A stretch of DNA of 64,000 nucleotides from Halichoerus grypus (GCF_964656455.1 NC_135723.1:97417283-97481282), one strand, 5' to 3'. Counted from the first letter of the stretch, positions 46,791 to 59,435 are shown. Numbers and translations are program-made. Notes: generated by a model from the letters alone, not told the origin.

Positions 46791-47709
46791 TTCTTCTCTT
46801 TCTTTCACTTCTCCATGACTATCTCTCTTAACACACCACCTCCAGGAACAAAAGCACAGCAGAAATGCTGAAGCATTTAAGAGAATCCAGTGAGAAGAAT
46901 CCACATGAGAAGAGAAGCTTGTTGAAAATTCTAATCATTTCACCGAAACCGATGTTTGCCCGAAACAAACATTCCTCATAAGAACGGCTGCACGATTTAT
47001 TTAGGAAGCAAAGCATAATGTTTACAGGGGCAGAGAGGGCAGCAAAGAGATGAAGAGAGTTTGTGAAATCCGACATTTGTGAGCTGGCACTATTTTGTAA
47101 ATCTCTCTTCCCTCAGTGAAAAGGATTAGCTTCCAGTACAGATAATTCCACATGAAAGAGAAACACGGGAGCATTAGACTTGAGGGATCTCGCTCGACAC
47201 GGCCAGGTTCTTTTCAGATTATTCTGGCTGATTAAACAAACAGGGGAAATAGCCCTTCTACAATTGTATAAATATTAAGATTTTGGACAAGGCGTATGGG
47301 CATCTGTACAAATGGGATGAAATATTTTAAAGCAACATACAATTTTAAATTAATGTGATTGTACATAGTGACCGTTATTTTCCAAATGACCTGTTTGTTC
47401 GATATGCATGTTTTCTGACTTTTCTCCCAACGATGCCATTAAAGTTGTAAGGGGGAGGAAATTGTAGGAAATAGGTATTTAGGTTAGGAAAGGAGAGAAA
47501 CTTTTAAGGTAAGAAAAGAATGAAGAACAGGCAGGAGAAAAGAAAGCAGGGATAGTGTGTATTATGTTGTTACCCTCCCAGGCAAGAAGTCTAAGACACT
47601 ATTCTGAAACAGATTAGAATGGCCATGTTTTGGTGCTGGTGCTAGAATCAAGCGAAAGAATGGTTGCAGGTGAATCTCACTGTGTTCTGGAAAGGCATTC
47701 CAGGAAAGT
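46791..47709. other. Non-coding DNA
   Basis: Nothing is recognised. The antisense frame at 46828-47076 has no domain. Confidence 0.5.
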
Positions 47710-47715
47710 CTTGTC

Positions 47716-47748
<33 letters not shown>

Positions 47749-47936
47749 ATTTATTTATTTTAGAAAGAGAGGGAGAGGAAGAGAGTGTAGGGGGAGGGGC
47801 AGAGGGAGAGAATCCTGAAGCAGACTCCCCGCTGTGTGGGAGCCCGACCCAGGGCTCGAGCCCAGGACCCTGAGACCATGACCTGAGCAGAAACCGAGTC
47901 AGACACCCCTAACCAGCTGAGCCACCCAGGCGCCCC
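47716..47936 (-). mobile_element. CAN-SINE, minus strand, older type
   Basis: 25-T run, AAGATTTATTTATTTATTTTAGAAAG through to CAGCTGAGCCACCCAGGCGCCCC. It carries the 'agaaaccgagtcagacacc' segment of an older subfamily. A weak TSD is CTTGTCTTTT (47710) against CTTGTGTCTTT (47936). Confidence 0.93.
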
Positions 47937-50900
47937 TTGTGTCTTTATAATTAATCCTATTCTTTATCAGAGTACAGTTTAGGAGTATGCATTCCATTTT
48001 TTATAAAATTTGTACATTTTTGGGTTGGAGGTAGCCAAATAAGTCATACAATCCAGAATTCTCAGGAATGAAAGCTTTATGAGACATTGACTTGGCTCAA
48101 ATCAGACTAGAATAAGACTGGGGCCCAAATGTCTTAATACTTAGTCTAGGAGACCTGCTACTTTGCAATGCTTCTTTATTAATTAATTAATTAACTAATT
48201 AAGCATTTCCTTACTCACTGGTTAGACAAACCTGGATATTCATATGTTCTATGTGTGTGTGAGTGTTTATGTTGCAGATTGACCTAAGCCAGTTTGGTTG
48301 TCCACAGTTGATAACCTCCTTTTCAGTATCTCTTGGTATTTTTTTTGTTAGAGGTGGGAGTTATAGTTCTATTGCCCGATCATAAAACCCATCTCATGTT
48401 ACAATGCGAGCAAATCATACAAATCAGATTCTACTACACATTCACACTCTTCTTAGCCATCAAGCGGAACAAGTCATAAAATGTACTCTTGAGAGTTTAA
48501 TGAAATCTCAGCCTTTTGTCTTTTAGGGTACATTGCAAACACCATGCATGAAAGTTTCACTTAGATTGATACGGCAATTTTCTATTAGCAGGATTTAGTT
48601 ACCATCTAGTTGGAATCAGGCCAAAGCATCCTCTGGAAGTGGTTGCTCATGGGATCTGATGGGATTCAGCCACGAAGAGTAGAGGTGACCAGGTTCACTG
48701 AGACTCAAATGCTCTCCATGCAAGGTAGGAGTCCCTACATGGTATCTTAGCAAGCGCACATTCCTTGCTTCACTAATGAAACTTATTTCACTAATGAAAA
48801 ATCATTGCTGTTCCTCGGGATGATAATGAAGAAGCTTTTGAAGGTTATTAGATATCAGCATAGTTGAAGGATTATAATAATCACATCTGGAGTGTGTGCC
48901 TCAGATTTGTCTCTCAAATGCTAATGAGTTATGGGGTGCATTTGCTGTCTTAGAGTTTTTCAGATGTCTCTTAACTGTCCCCAAAACTAACAGAAATGCA
49001 TATGAAATACTATGTTTAGAAATACAACAAACCAAGAAGATCTAATTCTTTTATTTCCTGTTTCCAAGGCATTCTGTTGCTGGCCATGGCTTATCTATAT
49101 TCTCTTGAATATCATAAATTTTTATATCTAGTTCAGCCATTTGTGGGTATAGTTTAGCCTATTTTCAGCCATCCATTATGCAATGTTAAGGATCATTTCA
49201 TCTTACTTTGGATAAAATATGTTTTGTATGTTGTTGAATGCTGTTAAGCTGTCATCTAAATTCAATACTAAGAATGACACAGTTCTATTAAATATATGTC
49301 ATTTAAACACCTCCTCTCCTCTCTGCACAACCACACATACTTTCACCTTTGCACACCTGGTCATTTAAGACTTTCTCACAAATTATAACTTGAGTCCTTT
49401 TTTTAGAATTAAAAAAAAAATAATTGTTATCTTTTGTCATTTAAAGCACTTTATTTCCTTGCAAAACCATTAGCATTTTCTAATAAAACAGTAGGAAACA
49501 CTACAGTCAATTCCAGCTGGGATTCGATTATTATATTAATCCCATCGTCAATTGCTAAATTCCTTTGCAGGGTAATTAGATTGTTATCTGATTCTGTCTT
49601 GCTTCCATTGAGTCAAGATGTACACAGGTGGAAAATGCATTAAATAAGCCATTGTGCTTGACGCCTTCTTTTCCATGCCAATGAAAATACACATGGCATA
49701 TACACATGGGATTGTATAAATTACTTTCAATAGTTAGAGGTTTTAAAATTCAGGTCATTTATTATGTAATATAGCCAGATGGTATATATATTTGCCTCAA
49801 CATTTTTTTTTTATAAGCATCTCTCCTATGACTAAGCATTTCTTCAGTTTGGGGGGGTTCATTCTGAGATGCTGTTGCTGGTATCATTCACTGCCTTCAA
49901 CTCCAACCCCACTACAGCTGGTCATCTCAGGATTCCTTTCAGAATCCTGCTGCAGTAGAGTAAGCAATGATAACTTTATGTCAACTGAGTAGGGGTGGGC
50001 ATGTGTCAGTTGTCCTATCACAAGAGTGACATTTGACATCGTTAAAGTGAAGTTCCTGACCTCCCCTTCGTCTTTTCCTAAGAAAACGTCATCCACTTCC
50101 ACAGCTGGACCGCAAGAGAACCTCATACATATATCTGTTCCAGCATTTCAACACACTTGCTGTCATTATTTGATTATGTATTGGTTTCTTCCTCCCCTGT
50201 GTCAACTCAAGGGACCTCAATTTACTTTCTCATTCGTGCTTGTATCACCAGAGGAATTTGCGAATAGTGGGCATTTGTTAAATATGGAATTAAGTGGACC
50301 ATTTCTTGAGATTACAACTCCAGGGAAAATTGTATACTGTGAATAAACAAAAACTCTTAAAAGGTGTATCTTCATTATAACACAAAATATAGAAATAAAT
50401 CTACCCCCTTCCGGGTTACCTTGAGAGTTGTAATGGTGCCTTCTAAATATCTCTTCTATATTTTCTTTAATAATAGGGACTTCTGTAGAAGACAGTAGAG
50501 GAGGACTGTCTCTCTATACGTCAAGAAGGGGTTGGGATGCTTTTTAGATAATTCCACAAAGGCGATACCTAACCTTTGCAAGCAGAGTGTACCTTCCTGG
50601 CAGGTGCCAGCTAAAGGAACCATAATGAAAGTGCAGAATGCATGTCAGAGACAGAACACTGTACTTGGAGAAGCGCTACAACATCATCTTGTGTAACAGT
50701 GGTCGATAGACTACCAGTAAAAACAATGGATGCAAAAATTCCTACAACTTGCTTTTTAATAAAAGTTATCTCCCCAAAAGGAGATTCAAATCTTACTTTT
50801 ATCTCATTAACTTATCTATAAATCACTACTCTTCTTTCTGTTGACAACTTCAAGAGAGGATTTGAATTGGGCATGATGTGGTTCTGGCTCTTACAGGATC

Positions 50901-51620
50901 GATACAAAACACTCTCAAATCATAATAGGTTTTTTTTTTTTTTTTTTAGATATGCATGACTTTTCTTTAGGGGGAAATGATATTAATGAAATATGTTTTA
51001 TTTGTATTTTGAAGGTATTTTTGGGTTTTGGACGGGCTAAATTTTAAAAATGAGGATCAGGGTTTTCATTAATTAAAGTTTATTCCAAGTGATTAAAAAG
51101 ACTTGCCCTTCATTTGTAAATTCTAAATATAGAAAATGTACATGTTAGAGTAATTTATAAAATGTGTACTTCATAAATAGAACTAAAATTAAATTGAACA
51201 AGGAACAATGTGACATGCTTAAAGACAAATATGTAATAAATGCTAATATGTGTTAGCAATAGTCTGACTTAGAAATATCGGTAGAATTTATTAAGATGGG
51301 GCTTTGTCTCAACACTTAATGACGACTATGATTTAGCATTATTTAAATTATTTTTAATGCTGTCGTGCATGTCCTTGAAACCTCAGTCAAATTTTATGGC
51401 CATTATCTTTCATTTGTGTGATGAAGAAACAAAAAGTACAGTTGATAAAAGCTCATTTTTTACTAAATCTGTCGCTAAAACTGAATTTAAATTTCTAGGC
51501 TTTCTGTAGAACACTTAAATTTCACAATTCAATCAATTTATTGAAACTAAAATTTAACTTAGCGAGGTTATAATCCAATCTCATTATTACATTTATTATT
51601 CCTACATTAAAACACCATAT
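47937..51620. other. AT-rich non-coding DNA, longest repeat-poor stretch
   Basis: I see only an (ATTA)n run at 48176-48202 and a T-run at 50930-50948. Open frames such as 50026-50346 (+) have no domain. Nothing here supports a gene. Confidence 0.45.
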
Positions 51621-51624
51621 CAAT

Positions 51625-51825
51625 GCCTAGCCTACACACCAGTCACTGTATTAGGTTTCTTCTATATAGAATCACACTTACTCTCGGGCTCTGTGAGCGA
51701 GCATCCTTTTGTGACAGATAGAAAACAGAGTTTGAGGGAAGTTAACTTGTTTGAGGATACACGACTAGTGGCAGACACAGGGTTAAATTTCATGTTGATT
51801 TGACTAAGAATACAGACAAGTTAAT
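51625..51825 (-). repeat. MIR, minus orientation
   Basis: 'caccagtcactgtattagg', 'atagaatcacacttactctcgg', 'gaaaacagagtttgagggaag', 'ttaacttgtttgaggatac' and 'gactagtggcagacacagg' follow the reverse-complement MIR core. Confidence 0.7.
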
Positions 51826-52214
51826 TGAGTTAGTGCTCAGTGAAGTTTTCAGGAGCACCCTCTGCTTATGGACCCTCTGGTTCAGCTAGATGTTTATTTT
51901 GATCCAGTCCCCCTAATGTGACTGGTGTTGCCAAATCTGCAGCTTTATTCTTGGAGTCCCTCACACCTGGAAGGTCTCATTCTTTCCTGTCCTTCAAATC
52001 TTACCCGTCCTTCAAGGCCAAGGGAGCACACAGGCTCAAAGAACACTTCCAAACCATGGAACACTCACAGCTCCCACCTTGAGTTCACTTGAGAAACTTT
52101 GAGACTCATCTTATGGTGTTATTAATACTGGGTATCATTAGATCCCTGAGACACAGAATATGATGCCTCCTTTCTTGGTATCCACCAGAGAACATGTGAA
52201 AGACATTGCCACAT
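51826..52214. other. Non-coding DNA
   Basis: 'ctgtccttcaaatcttacc' and nearby text near 51990 may be an L2 scrap. Otherwise nothing is identified. Confidence 0.4.
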
Positions 52215-52230
52215 AGAAATTATCTAATCA

Positions 52231-52446
52231 GGGGCGCCTGGGTGGCTCAGTCGTTAAGGGTCTGCCTTCGGCTCAGGTCATGATCCCAGGGTCCTGGGAT
52301 CGAGCCCCGCATCGGGCTCCCTGCTCCATGGGAAGCCTGCTTCTCCCTCTCCCACTCCCCCTGCTTGTGTTCCCTCTCTCACTGTGTCTCTCTCCGTCAA
52401 ATAAATAAAAAAATCTTTTAAAAAAATTAAAAAGAAATAAATAAAA
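52231..52446 (+). mobile_element. CAN-SINE, canonical young form
   Basis: GGGGCGCCTGGGTGGCTCAG with an intact body and A-rich tail. The perfect 16-bp TSD AGAAATTATCTAATCA is at 52215-52230 and 52447-52462. Confidence 0.97.
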
Positions 52447-52462
52447 AGAAATTATCTAATCA

Positions 52463-53264
52463 ATATTCATTTACTGCCAGTTGCTGGTACTTAGAAACAT
52501 TCTTAATAGCCTTGGCTTCCCTGGAGTGATAGGATAATATAGTACAGCCAGAGAACTCTTTGGTTCACAGAATTTAAGTAAACTTCTTGATCTCAAGATG
52601 TCTGCTGGCATCATGGGAACAGGCAATGCAATATCTTAAGACCAGTTCAAAGAAATTAATGTCGAGAAAAGTGTATAGAAGTTACCTTCCTCGCCACATC
52701 ACAAATCTTTCATTCTCGCCTCAAACCCGTATTCTCAATTTCCTCCATCAGCTGTGGATGGATTTTCAGGAAAGATGGTTAACAGTGAGCCTATAAAGGA
52801 AACACTGCCCTCCTCATTTATGCAGAAAGATGTTTGTCCTTGGAGAAACATCTGGTTTCTGGTGAGCCTGTCTTACAGCCTCTTAGACTATGAGGTGTTG
52901 GCTCAGATTCTTATATTTCCCCTCGAATGTCCTACATTCATCGATAAGTCAAATTCCCTTATTCTGTGAATTCTAAACATCAACCAGGAGACAAAGCATG
53001 AGGTTTGTGAACTATCTTGTTAAGTGCCAAGTTCTTGTTAAAGTATCTAATCAACTAATTGGAAAAGAAGGTCCTACTGACATTTTGAAATAGAGAATAC
53101 AATTTCCCTGAGGAGAAACTCTGGGAGGATACAGGGCCCAGCTACACAGAGCAGAGCTGAGGCTGGAGATGGGACGCTGCCTCTTGATACCACCAAAAGG
53201 CAACATTGCTGAGTGAGTAAGAAGCAAACCTGCTTGGCTGAAGTCCCATTCTGTTCTTTACCAG
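52463..53264. other. Non-coding DNA
   Basis: No recognised repeat or gene. Confidence 0.5.
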
Positions 53265-53385
53265 TAGTATTACCTTCAAGTAATTCATTTCTCGAAGGCT
53301 TTATTTCCCTCTCTGTATCTGTTGAGAGAATTAAAATAAATAATTTATCACACATAATAAGTAGTTAATAAATATTTTGGGAGGA
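53265..53385 (+). repeat. MIR 3' part
   Basis: 'ttaccttcaagtaattcatttc', 'gaaggctttatttccctctctg' and 'ataataagtagttaataaatat' follow the MIR sense strand to its tail. Confidence 0.5.
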
Positions 53386-54234
53386 GTAGCATGCTTTGAT
53401 TTTGTTTGACTAACCCACTTTTTTAAAAAAGGCCTACCAGAACATAATGGGTGCTAGATCCTTGGTAGATTTCCACACAGCCTCTTAATGGGTGGACTTC
53501 TTCTAGCCATTGATCTTCCAAATTCATGTCTTTATGTCAGAATGTATTTTAGAATCTAGAAGCCGCAATTAATGGCATCTTTATGTTCACAGATATGTGA
53601 TAAGATTTGGAAACTTTATTTGCCTTAAAAAATTAATAAAGTTGGAAAAGAGAGAAAAGAGAGGTCTAAATCTCTTAAAAAGCCAATCAAAAACACACAA
53701 GGAACCTGACAGGTCCTGAGGCCAAGGCTCAGATGGTCATCAGACAATGACCATGGCCATTTTAAAGTCTAAATTCAGTCATATTTCTTCCTGAATTATT
53801 TTATTGACCAAATCTAATAACATAGCATTTGTTATCTACCTGGAAGCAATACTATGACTTGACCCCATTGTTTCAAACTCATAATTAATACATTTTTCTT
53901 TATTTTGGCTTCCTCTCTTCATTATTACCCCCCCACACCCACCCATATACACACACAGTGGTAGCCCCAGGACACTGCTCTCCACCCCTCTGTATTTTTG
54001 ATACTTTTTCTTTGACTTTACAACTGCCTTATCCCATGCCTTCAGTCCATAACCTGTTTTGTATTAAAAATAATTACATTTGGATCTCCTAGCAAAGCTG
54101 AAAGAGCATTGATCCCGGGACTTCCTTTGATTTTACGGATGAGAAAAGTGAGATAGGAGGACAAGACTATCAGATACAAGACTATCAAGTGAATTTACAA
54201 GAAACAGGTAATGTGTATGGTGCTTAGTAGTTAA
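53386..54234. other. Non-coding DNA
   Basis: A local 15-bp-period doublet ACAAGACTATCA lies at 54161-54187. Otherwise nothing is identified. Confidence 0.5.
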
Positions 54235-54440
54235 AAAAATACATTTACATGTATCTGTATCCTGGGATCTTCTCCTCCTGAGAATCCCATAAGGAAAACA
54301 GTCATTATAATGCATATTTATAGATAAGAAAGTGACTCTCTGAAAGGTGAAGCGATGGCCCAAGGTGACGTGACTGAGGGCTGACCCAAGTTTTAAAACT
54401 TAAATCTAATTCCTAATCCAGGGGTTTTTGCACCACAATA
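54235..54440 (-). repeat. MIR, minus orientation
   Basis: 'atttatagataagaaagtgac', 'tctgaaaggtgaagcgatgg', 'cccaaggtgacgtgactgag' and 'ggctgacccaagttttaaaac' follow the reverse-complement MIR. Confidence 0.7.
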
Positions 54441-54543
54441 TTCCACCTCTGCCTTTCCCAGTTAGTCTGAGTCTTATTATTTTCACTCAATTCTAATTGT
54501 CTATTTTTCCTTTTCAACACTAGACTTAGATATTTGTGAGGTT

Positions 54544-54544
<1 letters not shown>

Positions 54545-54580
<36 letters not shown>
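54545..54580. repeat. (CA)n microsatellite
   Basis: About 18 uninterrupted CA units. Confidence 0.97.
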
Positions 54581-54581
<1 letters not shown>

Positions 54582-56012
54582 CCTTTAGGGCACAAAGTGC
54601 AGTTCCAAGGTTCCTGAACAGCGTGTACAAGGCAGATCTTTTGTGAGAGGTTCTGTAGTTCCGCTTATTCATTTGCTGAGTACATGTTTTCAATTGAAAC
54701 CATTGATACAATTTGGAGAAATTCAATTAAAAAGAAAAAAGAACTAGAAATCCTCTTGAGGGATTTCATTCTGTTCATACGGAGGTGTATTCATGGACAT
54801 TTTTTTAGTTGTTGATGTTAAATAACAGATTCCTTTCCAGAAGAAAGTATACTGTATGTCAGAGTTAATTAAATAGTACTACAGTTTCAGGGATAATAAA
54901 GATATGGGGGAGAAAAGCTTACATTGTTGTGCTTTTTTATTCCATTTCTGAAGCCATTCACTTTTAGCTTTTTTCTTTTCTTTTATAAAGAATCAAGGTA
55001 AAGCTAGCGAATAATAAGACTGATTAGATGTAGAAAACCATTTGTGGTCTATAGGTAAATTAGAAGGTTTGTTGCTAAGAAAAAACCTTTTAGATCTCTT
55101 CAAAATGTAGGCATTAAATTACTTTTAAAAGTCATTAAGAGGAAATCTGCACATTTTCATTTTCCATTTAAAATAAACTATGTGAGTGGTTTTGATTCCC
55201 TTCCCTCTGTGGCCCATGTCATCCTTAAAATATGCAAGGAAATAAAACTGCTAGCTTTAAGGAAAAGATAAACTCCAATGCCTGGTGTACTTGCCGAGTA
55301 ATCAAGGATTATGGTATATTTATTCCATTTCCTCACTCCTCCCTTCTTGTTATTTCAGTCTTCCTCATCAAAACACTTACTTTTCACTGAATCCTTGCAA
55401 ATTAGCTTCTCATGCATATTCACTGGCAAATCACTGAGCTCCTGCGGGACAGACCTGCACCCGCCAAGCTGCCTGTCACCCATGTAGGCTCACAGACCGT
55501 GTACATCAGCTTCCAGGCAATGTGAACTTGATGACAGCTTGATGCTCCAGTCCTTCCACTCGTAATTTCTTTCATCTTCCTGAAGGTAGTGCAATATTTA
55601 TCAGGAACGGAAGCACCCAGCAATACATTCTATCCAGTTCGCAAGTAGATTTCTCCTAAGGGGAGATGACCTTTTATATTTTTAATGAAGATTTTATCTT
55701 TTGCTTTCCATGAAGCAAGTGGGGAAGTATTTTGTTGTTTTATAGGAGAATCAAATGCATCGCCTAGTAATTATTTTTCTAAGACTCATTCCTTGAATTT
55801 GTAGACTTTTGGTAGAAGGGATTCTATCTTGAAGGATTCCACTGACAGTAGAAAATTTTCAAGTAGCCTAATCTGGATTATAATTTTCTCCTTGCAGATT
55901 TGTTTTTCTGGGTTCTTAGGAAGCTCTTCACAGGATAACGATGCTTTTGGACTTCTGTGTCTGGGTTCAAAGCTAAAAAAAAAAAAAATACTCCCCAACA
56001 CTACCTATTCTT
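54581..56012. other. Non-coding DNA
   Basis: No recognised gene or repeat. Confidence 0.5.
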
Positions 56013-56026
56013 CATTTTCTCTTTTT

Positions 56027-56578
56027 TTTTATTATGTTATGTTAATCACCATACATTACATCATTAGTTTTTGATGTAGTGTTCCATGATTCATTGTTTG
56101 CATATAACTCCCAGTGCTCCATTCAGTACGGCCCTCTTTAATACCCATCACCAGGCTAACCCATCTCCCCACCCCCCTCCCCTCTAGAACCCTCAGTTTG
56201 TTTCTCAGAGCCCATAGTCTCTCATGGTTCGTCTCCCACTCCAATTTCCCCCCCTTCATTTTTCCCTTCCTGCTATCTTCTTCTTTTTTTTAACATATAA
56301 TGTATTATTTGTTTCAGAGGTACAGGTCTGTGATTCATCAGTCTTACACAATTCACAGTGCTCACCATAGCACATACCCTCCCCAATGTCTATCACCCAG
56401 CTACCCCATCCCTCCCACCCCCCACCACTCCAGCAACCCTCTAATTTCCTGAGATTAAGAATGCCTCATATCAGTGAGGTCATATGATACATGTCTTTCT
56501 CTGACTGACTTATTTCACTCAGCATAATACCCTCCAGTTCCATCCACGTTGTTGCAAATGGCAAGATGTTCATTTTCT
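56027..56578 (-). mobile_element. 5'-truncated L1, 3' UTR only
   Basis: Antisense carnivore L1 3' end. The first about 90 bp after the T-run (ATTATGTTATGTTAATCACC...) are almost identical to the 3' end of the L1 at 4834-4924, showing the same L1 lineage. It ends near 'gttgcaaatggcaagatg'. The 14-bp TSD CATTTTCTCTTTTT is at 56013-56026 and 56579-56592. Confidence 0.9.
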
Positions 56579-56592
56579 CATTTTCTCTTTTT

Positions 56593-57510
56593 AAAGTTAC
56601 TTCTTTCTCTGCTTTTATAAGCAACTGATTTGGAACCACACAGTAAACTAGAGACAACTACATTAGATATTTCTCTCCTGATTTAAATGACGGGATGTTG
56701 TTAGGCTATACAGTTCTCAGTAGACGATGCAATTGTGAAATAGACCTGAAATTTAGAAAAGACACTCCCTCCCCACCCCCACCCCCATACTTCTTTAACA
56801 AGTGATTTAGGAGTGATAGCAGATCCTGGGATAATAAGACTCTGTGAGGGACTTTATTGGTCATCTAGACCACATTTTCCAGCCAATATAAGAAGCAATT
56901 CTGTATCATTCTTGGCATACTGTGCTCTTCCTCAGCAAAAGTTCTTTAAAAAGAAGTCACATAATCATAATACTATATATCTTTTTCTTTTTATCTTAAA
57001 GTGTCAGAAAAAAACAATAACCACTTTAGTACTTTCAGAGCAAATTTCTGAAACAAACAGACTTAGACTCGAGTATCAACCAATTTAATTATATTTGAAA
57101 GCATAGCAGTAAAAAAAATATATAGTTTTAATCATTGGACCACAGTGTAAGAACTATTTTCATTGCTTTTGGTAATAAGAAATTTTCAAGTAGGATTATG
57201 CCTTGAGATAATTCAGTTTAATTTAACTTTATTTTTATACTAAATTACCCAATTATATTTCCTTTCTTGATTAGTCTAATTCTTATCAAGGATATATCAG
57301 AAAATGTACTAAGTTGTTACCTTCACTGTTTTAAATAGTTAAATTAATGCTGTTTAGTGAAGCTTTATTAAGTTGGGTATGCATTTTAATGTGGAACATT
57401 TTCAGACACTGAAGTATTTTTCAAGTTTGCTAATATAGAAATGTAAAATTAATTTCAGATATTTAATTTCAAGGACTATATGCATTCTTGGATCTAAATT
57501 GCACCTAGAT
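56593..57510. other. AT-rich non-coding DNA
   Basis: Nothing is recognised. Confidence 0.5.
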
Positions 57511-57521
57511 TTTGACCTACA

Positions 57522-58130
57522 CTACATTGTCCTATTAGTCAGGGCACAAGCATCTTCACTGCAGAGGTCACTGGGTAGATCCATCCATGCCAAGTGGATA
57601 CAAATGGTTTCCTTCAACTTCGGGCTTTCAGGAGATCTAATAAATGACAAAAGATTGATGAAATGCTGAAAACATACTAGTGAACAACATGCATCATCTG
57701 CTCTTAAAAGTTCCTGATTAGGGTCGTAATAAAAGCTTTGGTCAGACCGGGACGAAGAAGTATCTCTGGCTGGATTCTTGTCCAATTCTCCTCATTCTTT
57801 TTTCTGTTATTCTCCTCTAATTTCCTTCAGAGGGTAGACATTTTTGTCCACCTCTTGATGAATGCAAGTTACCAGTTTTCTTCTGGTGGCAGTAATACAT
57901 GGATTGTGTGGGATTATCAGTCTTTCCTTGCTCAGCGTTCAGATTTCAAAAAACAGTTCTTCATCAGCTGTGCTTCTGCAGCTCTAATAGTATCCTTTCC
58001 TGTGTTCTGCTCTAAATTCTGGAAGTTACAGATCCCCTTCTCCTTATGCCACATACTTGTGAAGGCTTCCTCGGAATTCTTGATTCAAAGTATCATCATC
58101 TTGCTACTTCTGCCTCAAAGACAGGTTTGA
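57522..58130. other. Unidentified block with long opposing open frames
   Basis: The plus strand is open for 130 codons (57738-58130). The minus strand has an 87-codon frame (57522-57785) whose N-terminal half is polar and protein-like (DTSSSRSDQSFYYDPNQELL), with further broken frames upstream. Base composition is less AT-rich than the flanks. It could be a decayed processed pseudogene on the minus strand or chance. I cannot name a parent gene. Confidence 0.25.
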
Positions 58131-58204
58131 CAGATTCCCCTGATTTTTAGTGGGAAGAAACCACCTCCTCGACAGTGTACTACATGGAAAATGCCTTCCA
58201 ACTA

Positions 58205-58252
58205 CTATAAAAGAAGGAGGCTGGGTTTTGAAGTCAGAAAGATTTGCTTCAA
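58205..58252 (+). repeat. MIR, left part, split by a SINE and purine array
   Basis: 'gaggctgggttttgaagtcag' then AAAGATTTG matches the MIR sequence before 'gacctgggttcgaatcc'. The continuation is at 58838. Confidence 0.6.
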
Positions 58253-58440
58253 GGGGCGCCTGGGTGGCTCAGTAGGTTGGGAGTCTACCTTTGGCTCAGG
58301 TCATGATCAGGATCCTGGGAACGAGCCCCACATCGGGCTCCCTGCTTGGCAGGGAGTCTGTGTCTCCTTCTCCCTCTCACCACACCTCCCCCCACCCCCG
58401 CTAGTTCTCTCTCTCTTTCAAATAAATAAATAAAATCTTT

Positions 58441-58442
<2 letters not shown>
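58253..58442 (+). mobile_element. CAN-SINE inside a MIR
   Basis: GGGGCGCCTGGGTGGCTCAG, body, then AAATAAATAAATAAAATCTTTAAG. Its A-rich tail has grown into the GAAA/GGAA array. The flanks AGAAAGATTTG (58237-58247) and AGAAAGACTTG (from about 58834) may be the TSD. Confidence 0.94.
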
Positions 58443-58484
<42 letters not shown>

Positions 58485-58837
58485 GAAAGAAAGAAAGAAA
58501 GAAAAAGAAAGAATCAGAATTCTGGTTCAAGAAAGAAAGGAAGAAGGGAAGAAAGGAAGGAAGGAAAAGAAAGAAAGAGAAAGAAAGAAAGAAAGAGAAG
58601 GAAGGAAGGGAACGAAAGAAAGAATGAATGAAAGAGAGAGAGAAAGGAAGGAAGGAAGAGAAAGAAAGAGAGAGAAAGGAAGGAAGGAAGGAAGGGAAAG
58701 AAAGAAAGGAAGGAAGAAAGGAAGGAAGGAAGGAAAAGAAAGGAATGAAAGAAAGAGAAAAGAAAGAAAGAGAGGAAGGAAGGAAGAAAGAAAGAAAGAA
58801 AGAAGAAAGGAAGGAAAGAAAAGAAAAAAGAAAAGAA
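58443..58837. repeat. (GAAA)n/(GGAA)n polypurine array
   Basis: About 395 bp of almost pure purine on the plus strand, interrupted once by ATCAGAATTCTGGTTC at 58513-58528, which also occurs immediately after the array (58846-58861). The long reading frames here are low-complexity artefacts. Confidence 0.96.
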
Positions 58838-59035
58838 AGACTTGGATCAGAATTCTGGTTCCCTAGTTCCTAGCTCTGGGACCTTAACAATTTACTAAAC
58901 CAAATGGAGATAATATGGTGGTTATATTTATTCCAAGGGGTTGCCATTAGGGTTAAATGAGATAATTTACTTAGGAGTGCCCCCAAGTCAAGTAGATAAC
59001 AAGCTGCTATCTCCCCACCCCCTTACTTCTAGCAT
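58838..59035 (+). repeat. MIR, right part
   Basis: 'gacttggatcagaattctgg', 'cctagctctgggaccttaac', 'aatggagataatatggtgg', 'gggttaaatgagataattta' follow the MIR from centre to 3' part. Confidence 0.7.
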
Positions 59036-59235
59036 TAGACTAACAGTATTCTACCCCAGGTTCCCTGTGGGGATTTTTCTGTTTATCTATTTCATACCCA
59101 CTTATGTGTGTTTTACACTTGCATGCTTTATCTTGAGTTTTTCAAAAGAAAGGAAGACCAATTTCTGATATATTGCTCATTGATAATCCCTTGTGAAAAT
59201 TTTAATGTTCATTTCCTGGTAAAATAATTAATCCT

Positions 59236-59435
59236 GGGGCACCTGGGTGGCTCAGTTGGTTAAGCAGCTGCCTTCGGCTCAGGTCATGATCCCAGGGTCC
59301 TGGGATCCAGGTGGGGTCTCTGCTCAGCGGGGATCCTGCTTCTCCCTCTGCCTGCTGTGTTCTCTCTCTGTCAAATAAATAAATAAAATTTTAAAAATAT
59401 ATAAATAAATAAAAATCAATTGTATAAAATTAATT
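59236..59435 (+). mobile_element. CAN-SINE, internally rearranged
   Basis: GGGGCACCTGGGTGGCTCAG. The middle is altered (GGGATCCAGGTGGGGTCTC) and the body shortened. The A-rich tail contains AAATAAATAAATAAAATTTT. The TSD AATTAATCCT is at 59226-59235 and 59436-59445. Confidence 0.94.

Noticed and set aside
54161..54187. Doublet ACAAGACTATCA
   Set aside because: A two-unit 15-bp slippage duplication; too small to carry weight. A similar TAAATCAATGCA doublet occurs near 20870-20896.
58285..58873. Long Lys/Arg/Glu-rich and Phe/Leu-rich open frames
   Set aside because: These are translations of the GAAA/GGAA array and a SINE.
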